From the NCBI GenBank assembly GCA_035642125.1, contig DASQSZ010000495.1:1-23215 (forward strand): 23,215 bases of DNA. The letters are read 5' to 3'. The notes under the pieces are model-generated. The model searched no databases. It worked only from the letters and a program-made list of their open reading frames with translations, and was not told the origin of the DNA. Positions 1-6,751 of this stretch are shown here, in pieces. Position 1 is the stretch's first letter. Each line of letters starts with the position of its first letter. The position numbers and the translations under genes were made by a program. This DNA is from CALAED01 sp937891035. GTDB taxonomy: Bacteria > Actinomycetota > Actinomycetes > Streptosporangiales > Streptosporangiaceae.

Positions 1-56
1 GGCTCCTGCCGCTTTCGCGCCGACGTACGGACGCTTGTCGTGACGCGAAGACCTGG

Positions 57-556
57 TCAGCGGCGGCCGCTATGGCGCATCTCGCGCGGGCTCATCCCAT
101 AGCGCCTGCGGAACATGGTGCTCAACGCGCTCGCGGAGACGTCTCTTGCCGCACCACCATCTCCCCTTGGGTCGGCACCAAGAACCGGTAGTCCTCGTCG
201 GGGTCGCGCCGCACCTGGCCGGGTGTCCGCACGTACTGGATCGGATCCGACCGGAAATCGACGACCTGATAGTTGGCGGTGCGCTGGCGGATCGTCCCGC
301 CGCGGAAACCATCGGGCTGCTTATACCGGTAGTCCAGCCGGCAGTGATAACCCGTGACGAGCTCGCTCCAGAAGTCGGCCCGTTCTGCCGGTATGAGATC
401 CGTGGTCGCGGTCAATTCCACGCGATAGGTTCGTCCGGCCACCGAAGTCGCCCTTCGCCACAGCACGTATAGTCGTCTCTCGCTCGCCCAGCGTAACGCA
501 GACCCCTGACTCCTACCTCGAGAAATCGTCAGGCTGCGTATGACGGCAACTTTCAT
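57..556 (-). pseudogene. AraC-family regulator remnant with internal deletion
   Basis: Reading leftward from an ATG at 556, the product resembles the N-terminal ligand-sensing domain of AraC regulators (AraC_binding_2 type). It has FWSELVTGYHCRLDYRY, then VVDFRSDPIQYVRTP, then DEDYRFLVPTQGEMVVRQ. This frame runs into nonsense near 135. A different frame then resumes with STMFRRRYGMSPREMRH and a stop at 57-59, which is the classic C-terminal end of an AraC DNA-binding domain. About 150 residues that should carry the rest of the sensor domain and both helix-turn-helix motifs are missing between them. The simplest reading is one internal deletion that also shifted the frame, so the product cannot bind DNA. 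Family membership rests on motif recognition. The exact start is uncertain because the frame stays open further upstream. Confidence 0.72.
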
Positions 557-1083
557 TCGCACAGATGAAAAAACGCCCGCGCGCCGGGGGCCGCACCCGG
601 CGGGATGATCGTCTAAAAGGCCAACGCCACCGGCGGCCGCGCCCCTCGCGCGCTGGGACTCGCTCAACGCGCCACCTCGAACGACGCACCATGGCAGGCA
701 CGGATTCCGGCTCCTCCGCCGAGCCGGATCCGCCGCGTCCACAACGCCGGTTCTCCTTTCGTGGAATTTCCAAGGATCTCCTGATCGATCTGTAGCTCTC
801 GTGGGTATCTGGCCTTCTTTTGCACGATCGACTAGGCACTGAGCGAACGAGTACGCCAGTGGCCAAAAGCGGCGGATCCCGTCAAGCGCCCACGTCGACC
901 GATATTTCCAACCAAACAAGTAGCCGGTGATCCACTGAAAGGTTGCGACCTGTCCGAACACCGCGCTGCGTTCGAGTAGAAAAACTCTGCACCGGAGTAG
1001 AAATTCTGACCTAGATCTGAAGCTATTGTCCGATGCGCTGCATTTGGCCAACGTGTCTGCACAACCGAGAGGAGCAGAGACGG
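557..1083. other. Long intergenic stretch, no gene recognised
   Basis: This stretch of about 530 bases lies between the divergent AraC remnant and the cyclase-like gene. Open frames exist on both strands, but none gives a recognisable or well-biased protein. The right third (about 830-1030) is less GC-rich and probably carries the promoter of the gene starting at 1084. The only clear structure is the 21-bp-spaced direct repeat at 974-1008, listed separately. Confidence 0.6.
974..1008. repeat. Two-copy direct repeat, 21-bp period, upstream of the cyclase-like gene
   Basis: GAGTAGAAA occurs at 974 and again at 995, and each copy is followed within a few bases by CTCTG or TTCTG. The 21-bp period equals two helical turns and the pair lies 75-110 bases upstream of the start codon at 1084. 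That is typical of a site for a regulator binding one DNA face. No binding protein can be named. Confidence 0.45.
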
Positions 1084-1887
1084 ATGGATGTTGCGGTCCA
1101 TCGGACTATCGTGTGCGTGGACGTTGAAGGATTCGGCGACCGGCGCCGGACCAACCGCGACCAGGTCGCGGTGCGGGCCGGTTTGTACCGCGCGCTGCGC
1201 ACGGCATTCGCGCGGTCCAAAATTGATTGGGACAGCTGTTACCACGAGGATCGCGGCGACGGGGTATTGGTGCTTGTTCCCGCCGAGGTGCCCAAAGAGT
1301 TGCTGGTAGCCCCAGTACTGGGCAAACTGGCGGGGGCACTTGCCCGGTACAACCAGGTCGCCGGCCACCAGCGACGCATTCGGCTGCGTGCCGCCGTGCA
1401 TGCGGGCGAGGTCCACTACGACGAACACGGCGTGGCGGGCATGGCCATCAACACGACCTTTCGGCTGCTGGCGGCCGATGCTCTCAAAGAGATCCTGTGC
1501 GGATCACCGGGGGCACTGGCCTTGATCGCCTCACAATGGTTCTATGACGAGGTCATCAGGCACAGCCCGAAATGTAAACCTACGACATACCGGCCGGTTC
1601 GGGTGGCGGTCAAGGAAACCAAAACCAGCCCCGGAAGCGGTCCATCTCATGCCGGACACCGCGGTGGCGGGGCTACATTGTGGCCGCCGGGCTGGCCGAT
1701 GGCGCCGATCATCGCGATTGGCCATGGGATTCAGTTGCTGATGGCGGGTGCGCGGCCGGGTAGTGTCGTCGACCTGGGCGGCGGTGAAGGTGGCGATATC
1801 GGCGCGGCTGACGGCGAAGCCGAGTTTGTCGGTGCCGGAGAACCCGATGCGAAGCCTCCCGCTTGGCCGTGTTCTCGGGGGCGATGA
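1084..1887 (+). CDS. Class III nucleotidyl cyclase-like protein, C-terminus degraded
   Basis: The N-terminal ~175 residues look like a divergent class III nucleotide cyclase domain. VDVEGFG holds the first metal Asp (D13). HEDRGDGVLVLVP holds the second (D59), with Glu (E55) at the purine-specificity position. AINTTFR holds the transition-state Asn and Arg (N123, R127). Start 1084 was chosen because GAGAGGAGCAGAG lies just upstream; an in-frame ATG at 1033 lacks this. The block RPVRVAVKETKT (to about 1628) matches the end of the domain in the paralogue at 12705-13430. After that the frame becomes Gly/Pro-rich nonsense, while the next frame reads EAVHLMPD, which would be the natural continuation, so a frameshift near 1625-1640 is likely. 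The last ~150 bases run antisense through an NmrA-type pseudogene. Probable role: nucleotide second-messenger synthesis or a pseudoenzyme signal domain. Functionality is doubtful. Confidence 0.6.
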   Translation: MDVAVHRTIVCVDVEGFGDRRRTNRDQVAVRAGLYRALRTAFARSKIDWDSCYHEDRGDGVLVLVPAEVPKELLVAPVLGKLAGALARYNQVAGHQRRIRLRAAVHAGEVHYDEHGVAGMAINTTFRLLAADALKEILCGSPGALALIASQWFYDEVIRHSPKCKPTTYRPVRVAVKETKTSPGSGPSHAGHRGGGATLWPPGWPMAPIIAIGHGIQLLMAGARPGSVVDLGGGEGGDIGAADGEAEFVGAGEPDAKPPAWPCSRGR

Positions 1888-1966
1888 AGCGGCTGACGGT
1901 CCAGTCCAGGCCGGAGTGCTTGATGAGGTCGGTCACGCCGATGATCTCGTCGTAGGCGCGGCGCAT
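1731..1966 (-). pseudogene. NmrA-type NAD(P)-binding protein, 3' remnant with frameshifts
   Basis: The minus strand encodes the C-terminal part of an atypical short-chain dehydrogenase/NmrA-like protein in three pieces. MRRAYDEIIGVTDLIKHSG and LDWTVSRFIAPENTAKR lie in one frame (from 1966). After a frameshift near 1855 comes IGFSGTDKLGFAVSRADIA and TFTAAQVDDTT. After a second shift near 1750 comes RAPAISN followed by a stop at 1731-1733. Such proteins are about 210-220 residues, so the Rossmann N-terminus with its GxxGxxG motif is gone. It lies antisense to the scrambled tail of the cyclase-like gene, so the recombination that ended that gene probably also truncated this one. Confidence 0.7.
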
Positions 1967-2086
1967 CGGCGTATTTGCCTTTCGCGAGTTGGGTGGTATT
2001 GACGGCTTTTCTGGGGCGAGATGTCGATCGTGCGCCGTCGGCTTCGACCTAAGCTGTGAAGGCGATCAAAGCAGAGGGGACTGATC

Positions 2087-2473
2087 ATGGGGCAGCGAGT
2101 CGTCCATTTCGAGATCATCGGGGCCGATCCCGGGAGGCTCCGCGGCTACTACGGAGAGCTGTTCGGCTGGGAGTACGAGGTCGGTGACGCTACGACCGAC
2201 AAGGTCTCTCAGCCGGGCATGTATGGATTCATACACGGACACACGCTCGGTGACGGCGGCGACCTCAATGGCGGTATCGGCGGAGGCCACGGCTTCGAGC
2301 CGCGGGTTCTGTTCTATGTCGGCGTCCCCGACGTGGAGGCCGCGCTGCAGAGGGCGGAAAGCCTCGGTGGCAAGCGTCTGCTGGGCCCCGAGCCGAAAGG
2401 TGCGAAGTTCGCGGTCGGACAATTCGTCGACCCAGAGGGCAACGTGGTCGGCGTCGCCGGACCGCTGACCTGA
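2087..2473 (+). CDS. VOC-family (glyoxalase/bleomycin-resistance-like) protein
   Basis: This 128-residue protein is a single vicinal oxygen chelate module of about the usual size. It begins VVHFEIIGADPGRLRGYYGELFGWEYE, a typical betaalphabetabetabeta entry with 'FGW'. A GMYGFIHG strand follows, then VLFYVGVPDVEAALQRAESLGG, and FVDPEGNVVGVAGP closes the fold. His7 and the C-terminal strand are where metal ligands usually lie, but the metal set is not clear. AGAGGGGA lies six bases before the ATG, a strong ribosome site. VOC proteins include glyoxalases, dioxygenases, isomerases and drug-binding proteins, and this sequence does not identify the substrate. It stands alone on its strand between decayed genes and the transporter cluster and looks intact. 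Confidence 0.85.
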   Translation: MGQRVVHFEIIGADPGRLRGYYGELFGWEYEVGDATTDKVSQPGMYGFIHGHTLGDGGDLNGGIGGGHGFEPRVLFYVGVPDVEAALQRAESLGGKRLLGPEPKGAKFAVGQFVDPEGNVVGVAGPLT

Positions 2474-2827
2474 TTCGGGGGCTGCGTCGCGGTTCGGGCA
2501 GCCGAGCCCGGAGGCATCGCGCTCCAGACCTCGCGAGGGAGTCGCATTTGATCTATAGCGACTCGGCGAACTGGGACCTCCCTTTCCGCGCAATACCGTG
2601 AATTCCTGGCGATGCCGGAGACGAAGGTCTCAAGAGCGGGCTCCTAGCCTGCCTGCTGCTGCTCGCAGCCGCGGATGCGGCCTAGCTCGCGGTGGGCTTA
2701 CTGTGGGCTCCCCCGTTGAAGGCTCGGCGGCTGCGGCGCGTACGCGGGCGCTGTATCTACGCCGCGCCGCGGCCAAACCTCCGCGCGGCACACATCGCGG
2801 CTGAGAAACCGGCGTTCAGCTGGATCC
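2474..2827. other. Intergenic stretch, no gene recognised
   Basis: About 350 bases lie between the stops of the VOC gene and the convergent AbrB-like gene. A short frame at 2598-2804 is Arg/Ala-rich without a ribosome site or family resemblance and is not called. The right end carries the hairpin listed at 2796-2836. Confidence 0.6.
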
Positions 2828-2836
2828 TCAGCCGCG
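2796..2836 (-). terminator. Hairpin at the end of the transporter operon
   Basis: CGCGGCTGAG (2796-2805) and CTCAGCCGCG (2827-2836) form a perfect 10-bp inverted repeat with a 21-base loop that overlaps the stop codon of the AbrB-like gene. It lies at the 3' end of the minus-strand operon, where a terminator is expected. There is no clear T-run, as is common for actinobacterial terminators, so it could also be a 3'-end-stabilising stem. Confidence 0.5.
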
Positions 2837-3316
2837 TCCCAGCCAGCGCAGGCCAGCTGAGGCGATGAAGACGACCGAGATGACCCGCAGCGTGTGCACG
2901 GCGAGCACGACCGGCACGTTGGCCTTCGACTCCACGGACAGCACGCCGATCTGGGCGATTCCGCCAGGCGCTGTCGACAGGAACGCGGTGTGCGGATCGA
3001 ACCCGCCGAACCGCCATAGCGCCCAGCCGAGCACCAGCCCGAAGACCACGAAAAGTCCGGCGCACATCACGATGGGCAACACGGCCTCCTTGAACTCCCG
3101 CAGGGTGTCGGGCGTCACTGTCTCGCCCAGTTGCCAGCCGAGGACGCAGAAGACGACGAACTGGACCGGAGCCGGGATGCTCACCGTCGCCATCCCTCCG
3201 GCCTTGAGCAGCCCTACGCCCAGCATGGCGCCGATGAGCGGGCCGGCCGGAATGCGCAGCAGGGTCGCCAGTGCGGCACCACCGAAAGCGGCCAGAGGGG
3301 TGACGACGATCGGCAT
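2828..3316 (-). CDS. AbrB-like membrane protein, single-repeat form
   Basis: This 162-residue hydrophobic protein has about five membrane segments. It begins MPIVVTPLAAFGGAALATLL, followed by RIPAGPLIGAMLG, VQFVVFCVLGWQLG and FLSTAPGGIAQIGVLS. These are hallmarks of the membrane 'AbrB duplication' family (PF05145), often misnamed as ammonia monooxygenase or a transcription regulator. Family members are usually about 350 residues with two such repeats, while this one has one. It starts five bases after the TctA stop, with CGAGGTG overlapping that stop as ribosome site, so it is translated with the transporter. AbrB-like proteins commonly accompany tripartite tricarboxylate transporters. A role in transport or efflux of the same substrate is inferred. 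Confidence 0.82.
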   Translation of the reverse strand: MPIVVTPLAAFGGAALATLLRIPAGPLIGAMLGVGLLKAGGMATVSIPAPVQFVVFCVLGWQLGETVTPDTLREFKEAVLPIVMCAGLFVVFGLVLGWALWRFGGFDPHTAFLSTAPGGIAQIGVLSVESKANVPVVLAVHTLRVISVVFIASAGLRWLGRG

Positions 3317-3321
3317 GCGTT

Positions 3322-4884
3322 CTACACCTCGATTTCGTTCGTTTTGCTCGGGTCGGTCTCGACAGGCCTCTCGGCACGAAGTTGTGCCCGTCGGCGGCGG
3401 ATCGCCGCGCTGATCAGTGGCAGCAGGCACAACAACGCGACGACGCAGACGAGTAGCAGTGACGCCGGCCGATGGAGGAAGATGGTGAAGCTGCCCCGCG
3501 AGATGATCAGGGTCTGGCGCAGCGTCTCCTCGGCCAGCGGTCCCAGCACCAGCGCGACGACAGTGGCGGCCGGGACGAACCCGAACCGCCGCATGAAAAA
3601 GCCCAGCACCCCGCAGCCGAGCATGATGCCGACCTCGATGATGCTGCCGTTGACGGTGTACGTGCCGAGTACGCACAACACGATGATGATCGGGGCGAGG
3701 ACGCGAAAGGGCACCCGTGCCACGCTCGCGAACGCCGGGATGCAGAACACGTTGAGGACCAGCAGGATCGCGTTGCCGAGGTACATGCTGGCGATCAGTC
3801 CCCATGCGAAGTCCGGGTTCTGGTCCATGAGCTGGGGACCGGGCTGCAGTCCCCACATGAGGAACCCGCCGAGCAGCACGGCGGTGGCGGCCGATCCGGG
3901 CAGGCCGAGCGTGAGCAGCGGCACCATCGCACCGGATGTGGCGGCGTTGTTGGCCGCCTCCGGGCCGACCAGTCCCGGCATCGCGCCCTTGCCGAACTTC
4001 TCGGGCTTCTTGGCGACGGATTTCTCGACGCTGTACGACATCACCGAGGCGACGGTGGCGCCCGCGCCCGGAGCGACGCCCACGAAGAAGCCGAGCAGCG
4101 AACCCCGCACCATGGCCCAGCGCGACTCCGCCCAATCCCGGGCGGTCGGCCAGTAGCGGCCGCCGCCGGCGCGTACGCCGATGTACTGGAGGCGTTCCAG
4201 ATGGCCGCCGTTGTAAAGCGCCCAGAGAACCTCGCCCACGCCGAACAGGCCGATCGCCACCGGGATGAAGTCGATGCCGTTGATCAGCTGGGCCGATCCG
4301 AACGTGTACCGCTGCTCACCGCCGCCGATGTCGATGCCGACAGTGGCGAGCGCGAAGCCGAGCAACGCGGAGATCGCGCCGAGCAGCCGATTCTTGCCCA
4401 CGATGACAATCAGCATCAGCAGGCCGGCCATGACGACGAGGAACAGTTCCGGTGGTCCGAAGCTGGTCGCCACGGCTGCGGTGACCGGGGCGGCCAGGGT
4501 CAGCAGGAGCGTGCCGACGGTCCCCGCGACGAAGGACGCGATCGCCGCCATGACCAGGGCCGGCCCCGCTCTGCCCTGGCGGGCCAGCGGGTAGCCGTCG
4601 AACGTGCTCGCCACGGTGGCCGACTCACCGGGCGTATTGATGAGTACGGATGTGATGGTCCCGCCGTACATCGCCCCGTAGTACACCGCCGCGAGCATGA
4701 CGATCGCGCCGGTCGGATCGAGGCCGAAGGTCAGCGGCAGCAAGATGGCGATCCCGGCGGACGGACCGAGCCCGGGCATGACGCCGACCACCATGCCCAG
4801 GAACACGCCGGCGCAGAGCAGGAGCAGGTTGGCCGGGGAGACTGCGTTACCGATGCCGTTGATCAAATCGCTGAGGATGTCCAC
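3322..4884 (-). CDS. tctA: Tripartite tricarboxylate transporter large membrane subunit TctA
   Basis: This 520-residue polytopic protein has the TctA signature near its N-terminus: GVMPGLGPSAGIAILLPLTFG, then AVYYGAMYGGTITSVLINTPGE. A second, pseudo-symmetric copy lies in the middle (VGVAPGAGATVASVMSYSVEKS, followed by GLVGPEAANNAATSGAMVP and LTLGLPGSAATAVLLGG). These glycine/proline loops are expected in the transport path of the two inverted repeats. Length and about 11-12 membrane segments fit the family. The start is a GTG at 4884 with CGGGAG seven bases upstream, 18 bases after the TctB stop. It works with periplasmic-type binding protein TctC and small subunit TctB as a secondary, ion-driven carboxylate importer. 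The C-terminal cytoplasmic tail is Arg-rich. Confidence 0.95.
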   Translation of the reverse strand: MDILSDLINGIGNAVSPANLLLLCAGVFLGMVVGVMPGLGPSAGIAILLPLTFGLDPTGAIVMLAAVYYGAMYGGTITSVLINTPGESATVASTFDGYPLARQGRAGPALVMAAIASFVAGTVGTLLLTLAAPVTAAVATSFGPPELFLVVMAGLLMLIVIVGKNRLLGAISALLGFALATVGIDIGGGEQRYTFGSAQLINGIDFIPVAIGLFGVGEVLWALYNGGHLERLQYIGVRAGGGRYWPTARDWAESRWAMVRGSLLGFFVGVAPGAGATVASVMSYSVEKSVAKKPEKFGKGAMPGLVGPEAANNAATSGAMVPLLTLGLPGSAATAVLLGGFLMWGLQPGPQLMDQNPDFAWGLIASMYLGNAILLVLNVFCIPAFASVARVPFRVLAPIIIVLCVLGTYTVNGSIIEVGIMLGCGVLGFFMRRFGFVPAATVVALVLGPLAEETLRQTLIISRGSFTIFLHRPASLLLVCVVALLCLLPLISAAIRRRRAQLRAERPVETDPSKTNEIEV

Positions 4885-4902
4885 GGGGGTCTCCCGACTG
4901 GG

Positions 4903-5436
4903 TCACGGCAGGGGGAGTGGGCCCAGCGGCAGGCCCGCATCCAGCAGCACCTCGAAAATGACGTACAAGATCACCGGAGTCAGGATGCTGATGGCCGCGT
5001 TCCGCACGAGGTGCCTCCGCCCCAGCATCACCAGCAGGGCGAACATGACCAGTCCCGACGTGAGGAACGCGCCCAGCGGAACCAGCAGGAACAGGAAGGC
5101 CGCCATCCCGGCCACGGTCGCCAAGAGCGTCCACGGATGCCGCCCGCCCGGCACCTCCTCTCCCGGCGCATCCTCTCCATGCACCACCTCTCCCGGCACC
5201 ACCTCTCTTTCCGCCGTGCTCGCGCTCCGTTGAGCATCTGCGAGATCACCGCGGGATGCGGCCGGGCGCAGGGACCGGAAGGCGGCGACGCAGCACAAGA
5301 AGACGCCGAGCACGCCGATGACGCGAGGAAAGAAGCCGGCGCCGAGCCGGCCTGCGGGGGCGCGCCACTCCATGCCGAACGCGAGCACGGTGTACACGGC
5401 GAGGATCACCGCGAGAGCGCACAGGAACGCGGTCAT
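4903..5436 (-). CDS. tctB: Tripartite tricarboxylate transporter small membrane subunit TctB
   Basis: This 177-residue protein has four membrane segments in the TctB pattern: MTAFLCALAVILAVYTVLAF, then RLGAGFFPRVIGVLGVFLCC, a cytosolic linker, and two hydrophobic pairs ending VIFEVLLDAGLPLGPLP. The GAGFFP motif after the first segment is typical. The linker, residues about 75-95, is an Asp/Glu/Pro/Gly-rich pentapeptide repeat made by four 15-bp units (5150-5209), an oddity for this family. Spacing to TctC is 35 bases and to TctA 18 bases, so the genes are probably one transcript. The ATG at 5436 has only a weak G-rich ribosome site, and a GTG at 5463 is an alternative start. It stabilises or assists TctA. 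Confidence 0.88.
   Translation of the reverse strand: MTAFLCALAVILAVYTVLAFGMEWRAPAGRLGAGFFPRVIGVLGVFLCCVAAFRSLRPAASRGDLADAQRSASTAEREVVPGEVVHGEDAPGEEVPGGRHPWTLLATVAGMAAFLFLLVPLGAFLTSGLVMFALLVMLGRRHLVRNAAISILTPVILYVIFEVLLDAGLPLGPLPLP
5150..5209 (-). repeat. Four in-frame 15-bp tandem units inside tctB
   Basis: Units start at 5150, 5165, 5180 and 5195 (plus-strand consensus GGCACCACCTCTCCC). Read on the minus strand they encode pentapeptides of the form GE(V/D/E)(V/A)(P/H). They sit in the loop between membrane segments two and three, where length changes are tolerated. Slippage-driven expansion is the simplest origin. Confidence 0.75.
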
Positions 5437-5471
5437 CGCCGTCGGCCGGACCCGCCGTCCCACCGGGCCGA

Positions 5472-6458
5472 TCACTTGATCGCCCCGTGTTGCCTGAGGA
5501 TGGATTCGAGGTCGGTCGAAGTCCGTTGCAGGTACGCGGTGAAGTCGGCGCCCCAGCGTATGTCCTCGGTCAGCTGGTTCTTGACGAGGTAGTTCTTCCA
5601 CTGCGGCGTGGCCACGACCTTCTTCATGGTGTCGATCCACCACTGCTGCACACTGGCCGGGACGTTCGGCGCCAGGATCAGCCCGCGCGGCATCGACGGC
5701 AGGCCCTTGTATCCGAGGGCCTCCGCGGTCGGGATGGTGGGGAGGGAGGCGAGCGGCCTGGTGCCCGTGAACAACAAGCCGGTCATCTTCTTCGCCTGAA
5801 GCTGGCCGATGAGCTCCGCGGGGTTGGAGACGACGGCGTCCAACGCCCCGGACAGCAACGATGTCTGGAGCTGTCCCTCCTCGTTGAACGGCACGTAGTC
5901 GATCTGGTAGCCCGCCGCCTTGGCCAGCATGGCGTGCAGGATGAAGTCGACGTTGACCGTGCTGATGCCGCCCACCGCGACCTTGCCCTTGCGCTTGGCG
6001 AACTGAACCCACTGCTGCCAGGTCGTGATCCCGCTCTTGGGCGCGACGGCGAACACCGCGTTGTCGGTGGCGAACAGGCCGACCGGGGTGAAGTCCTTGT
6101 AGGTCCAGCCGGTCTTGGCCTCCAGCGGGGTGGTGATGAACGAACCCGACGTCGTCGAGATCGCGTACGGGTCGCCGCGCTTGCCGAAGAGATATCCCCA
6201 TCCGGTGGCGCCGCTGCCGCCCTCCCGGTTCTCCACCCGGATGTCCTCGGGGTAGAGCTTGTTCTTCTTGAGGATGTCGACCATGGTCCGGGCCATGATG
6301 TCGTTGCCGCCGCCCGGGCCGAACGCGATCGTCCAGTCGAGTTCCTTGCGCGGATAGTTGTCCGCGGCCTGCTCACCGCCGCCGGCCGAGGCGCCGCAAG
6401 CGGTGATCGTCATAGCGGCCACAGCGGCCGCGACCACTGCCTTGATGGGTTGTCGCAC
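5472..6458 (-). CDS. tctC: Tripartite tricarboxylate transporter solute-binding lipoprotein (TctC/Bug family)
   Basis: This 328-residue protein opens with a lipoprotein signal (KAVVAAAVAAMTITAC, lipid Cys at residue 21), so it is exported and anchored outside the membrane. The mature part follows the Bug/TctC pattern: LDWTIAFGPGGGNDIMARTM, corresponding to the family's 'vPfapGGgtD', then VENREGGSGATGW and, further on, VAVGGISTVNVDFILHAMLA. The GTG start at 6458 has AAGGAGG seven bases upstream, the best ribosome site in the operon. The operon order TctC-TctB-TctA is standard. Bug proteins bind carboxylates by their carboxyl groups. The specific ligand is not predictable, but the upstream CoA-transferase suggests an acid degraded as a CoA thioester. 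Confidence 0.94.
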   Translation of the reverse strand: MRQPIKAVVAAAVAAMTITACGASAGGGEQAADNYPRKELDWTIAFGPGGGNDIMARTMVDILKKNKLYPEDIRVENREGGSGATGWGYLFGKRGDPYAISTTSGSFITTPLEAKTGWTYKDFTPVGLFATDNAVFAVAPKSGITTWQQWVQFAKRKGKVAVGGISTVNVDFILHAMLAKAAGYQIDYVPFNEEGQLQTSLLSGALDAVVSNPAELIGQLQAKKMTGLLFTGTRPLASLPTIPTAEALGYKGLPSMPRGLILAPNVPASVQQWWIDTMKKVVATPQWKNYLVKNQLTEDIRWGADFTAYLQRTSTDLESILRQHGAIK

Positions 6459-6473
6459 GTGGACCCTCCTTTG

Positions 6474-6736
6474 TCAGCCGTGCGGAACCCCCGAGTCCCC
6501 CGAGTTGCTGCGATGCCGGGAACCCGCGGCGAAAGCCGCGAGCCGCCCGCCTGAGTCGTACAGACGCGACTCCAGATGCACCGCATGCCGGCCCGGCCGC
6601 AGCCGCCTGGCCTCGCACCGGCAGTCGCTGGTCACGGGACGGAGGAATCGCATCTGCATTTCGATGGTCACCGCCGTCTCGAGGTAGCGGTGACACAGAT
6701 GACCAAGACGGCGTCCCTGTCGATGTTCGAGTCCAC
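6474..6736 (-). pseudogene. Hotdog-fold (PaaI-like) thioesterase remnant
   Basis: The minus strand between the crotonase gene and tctC holds a broken reading frame. From a GTG at 6736 one frame gives MDSNIDRDAVLVICV and stops. Another continues AVTIEMQMRFLRPVTSDCRC and then EARRLRPGRHAVHLESRLYD, SGGRLAAFAAGS and a stop at 6474-6476. The second part is the C-terminal half of a PaaI-like acyl-CoA thioesterase (strand 'vtiemqmrFLRPv', then 'EarrlR.Gr..v..ea.lyd..Grl.A.a.Gs'). A functional protein would be about 130-150 residues, so roughly the first half is lost or frame-shifted. Its place inside a CoA-metabolism operon supports the call. Confidence 0.65.
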
Positions 6737-6751
6737 GCCAAGCCGCCTGTG

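Noticed and set aside
122..1051. A 309-residue open frame on the minus strand
   Set aside because: Only its C-terminal half resembles a protein family (AraC sensor part). The first half has no homology-like pattern, no ribosome site and crosses the promoter region of the divergent gene.
2598..2804. A 68-residue plus-strand frame between the VOC and AbrB-like genes
   Set aside because: Arg/Ala-rich with no ribosome site and no resemblance to a known small protein.
3472..5592. A 706-residue plus-strand open frame rich in Arg, Asp, Gln and His
   Set aside because: It is the antisense of tctA and tctB. Its composition is that of a GC-rich shadow frame with no domain.
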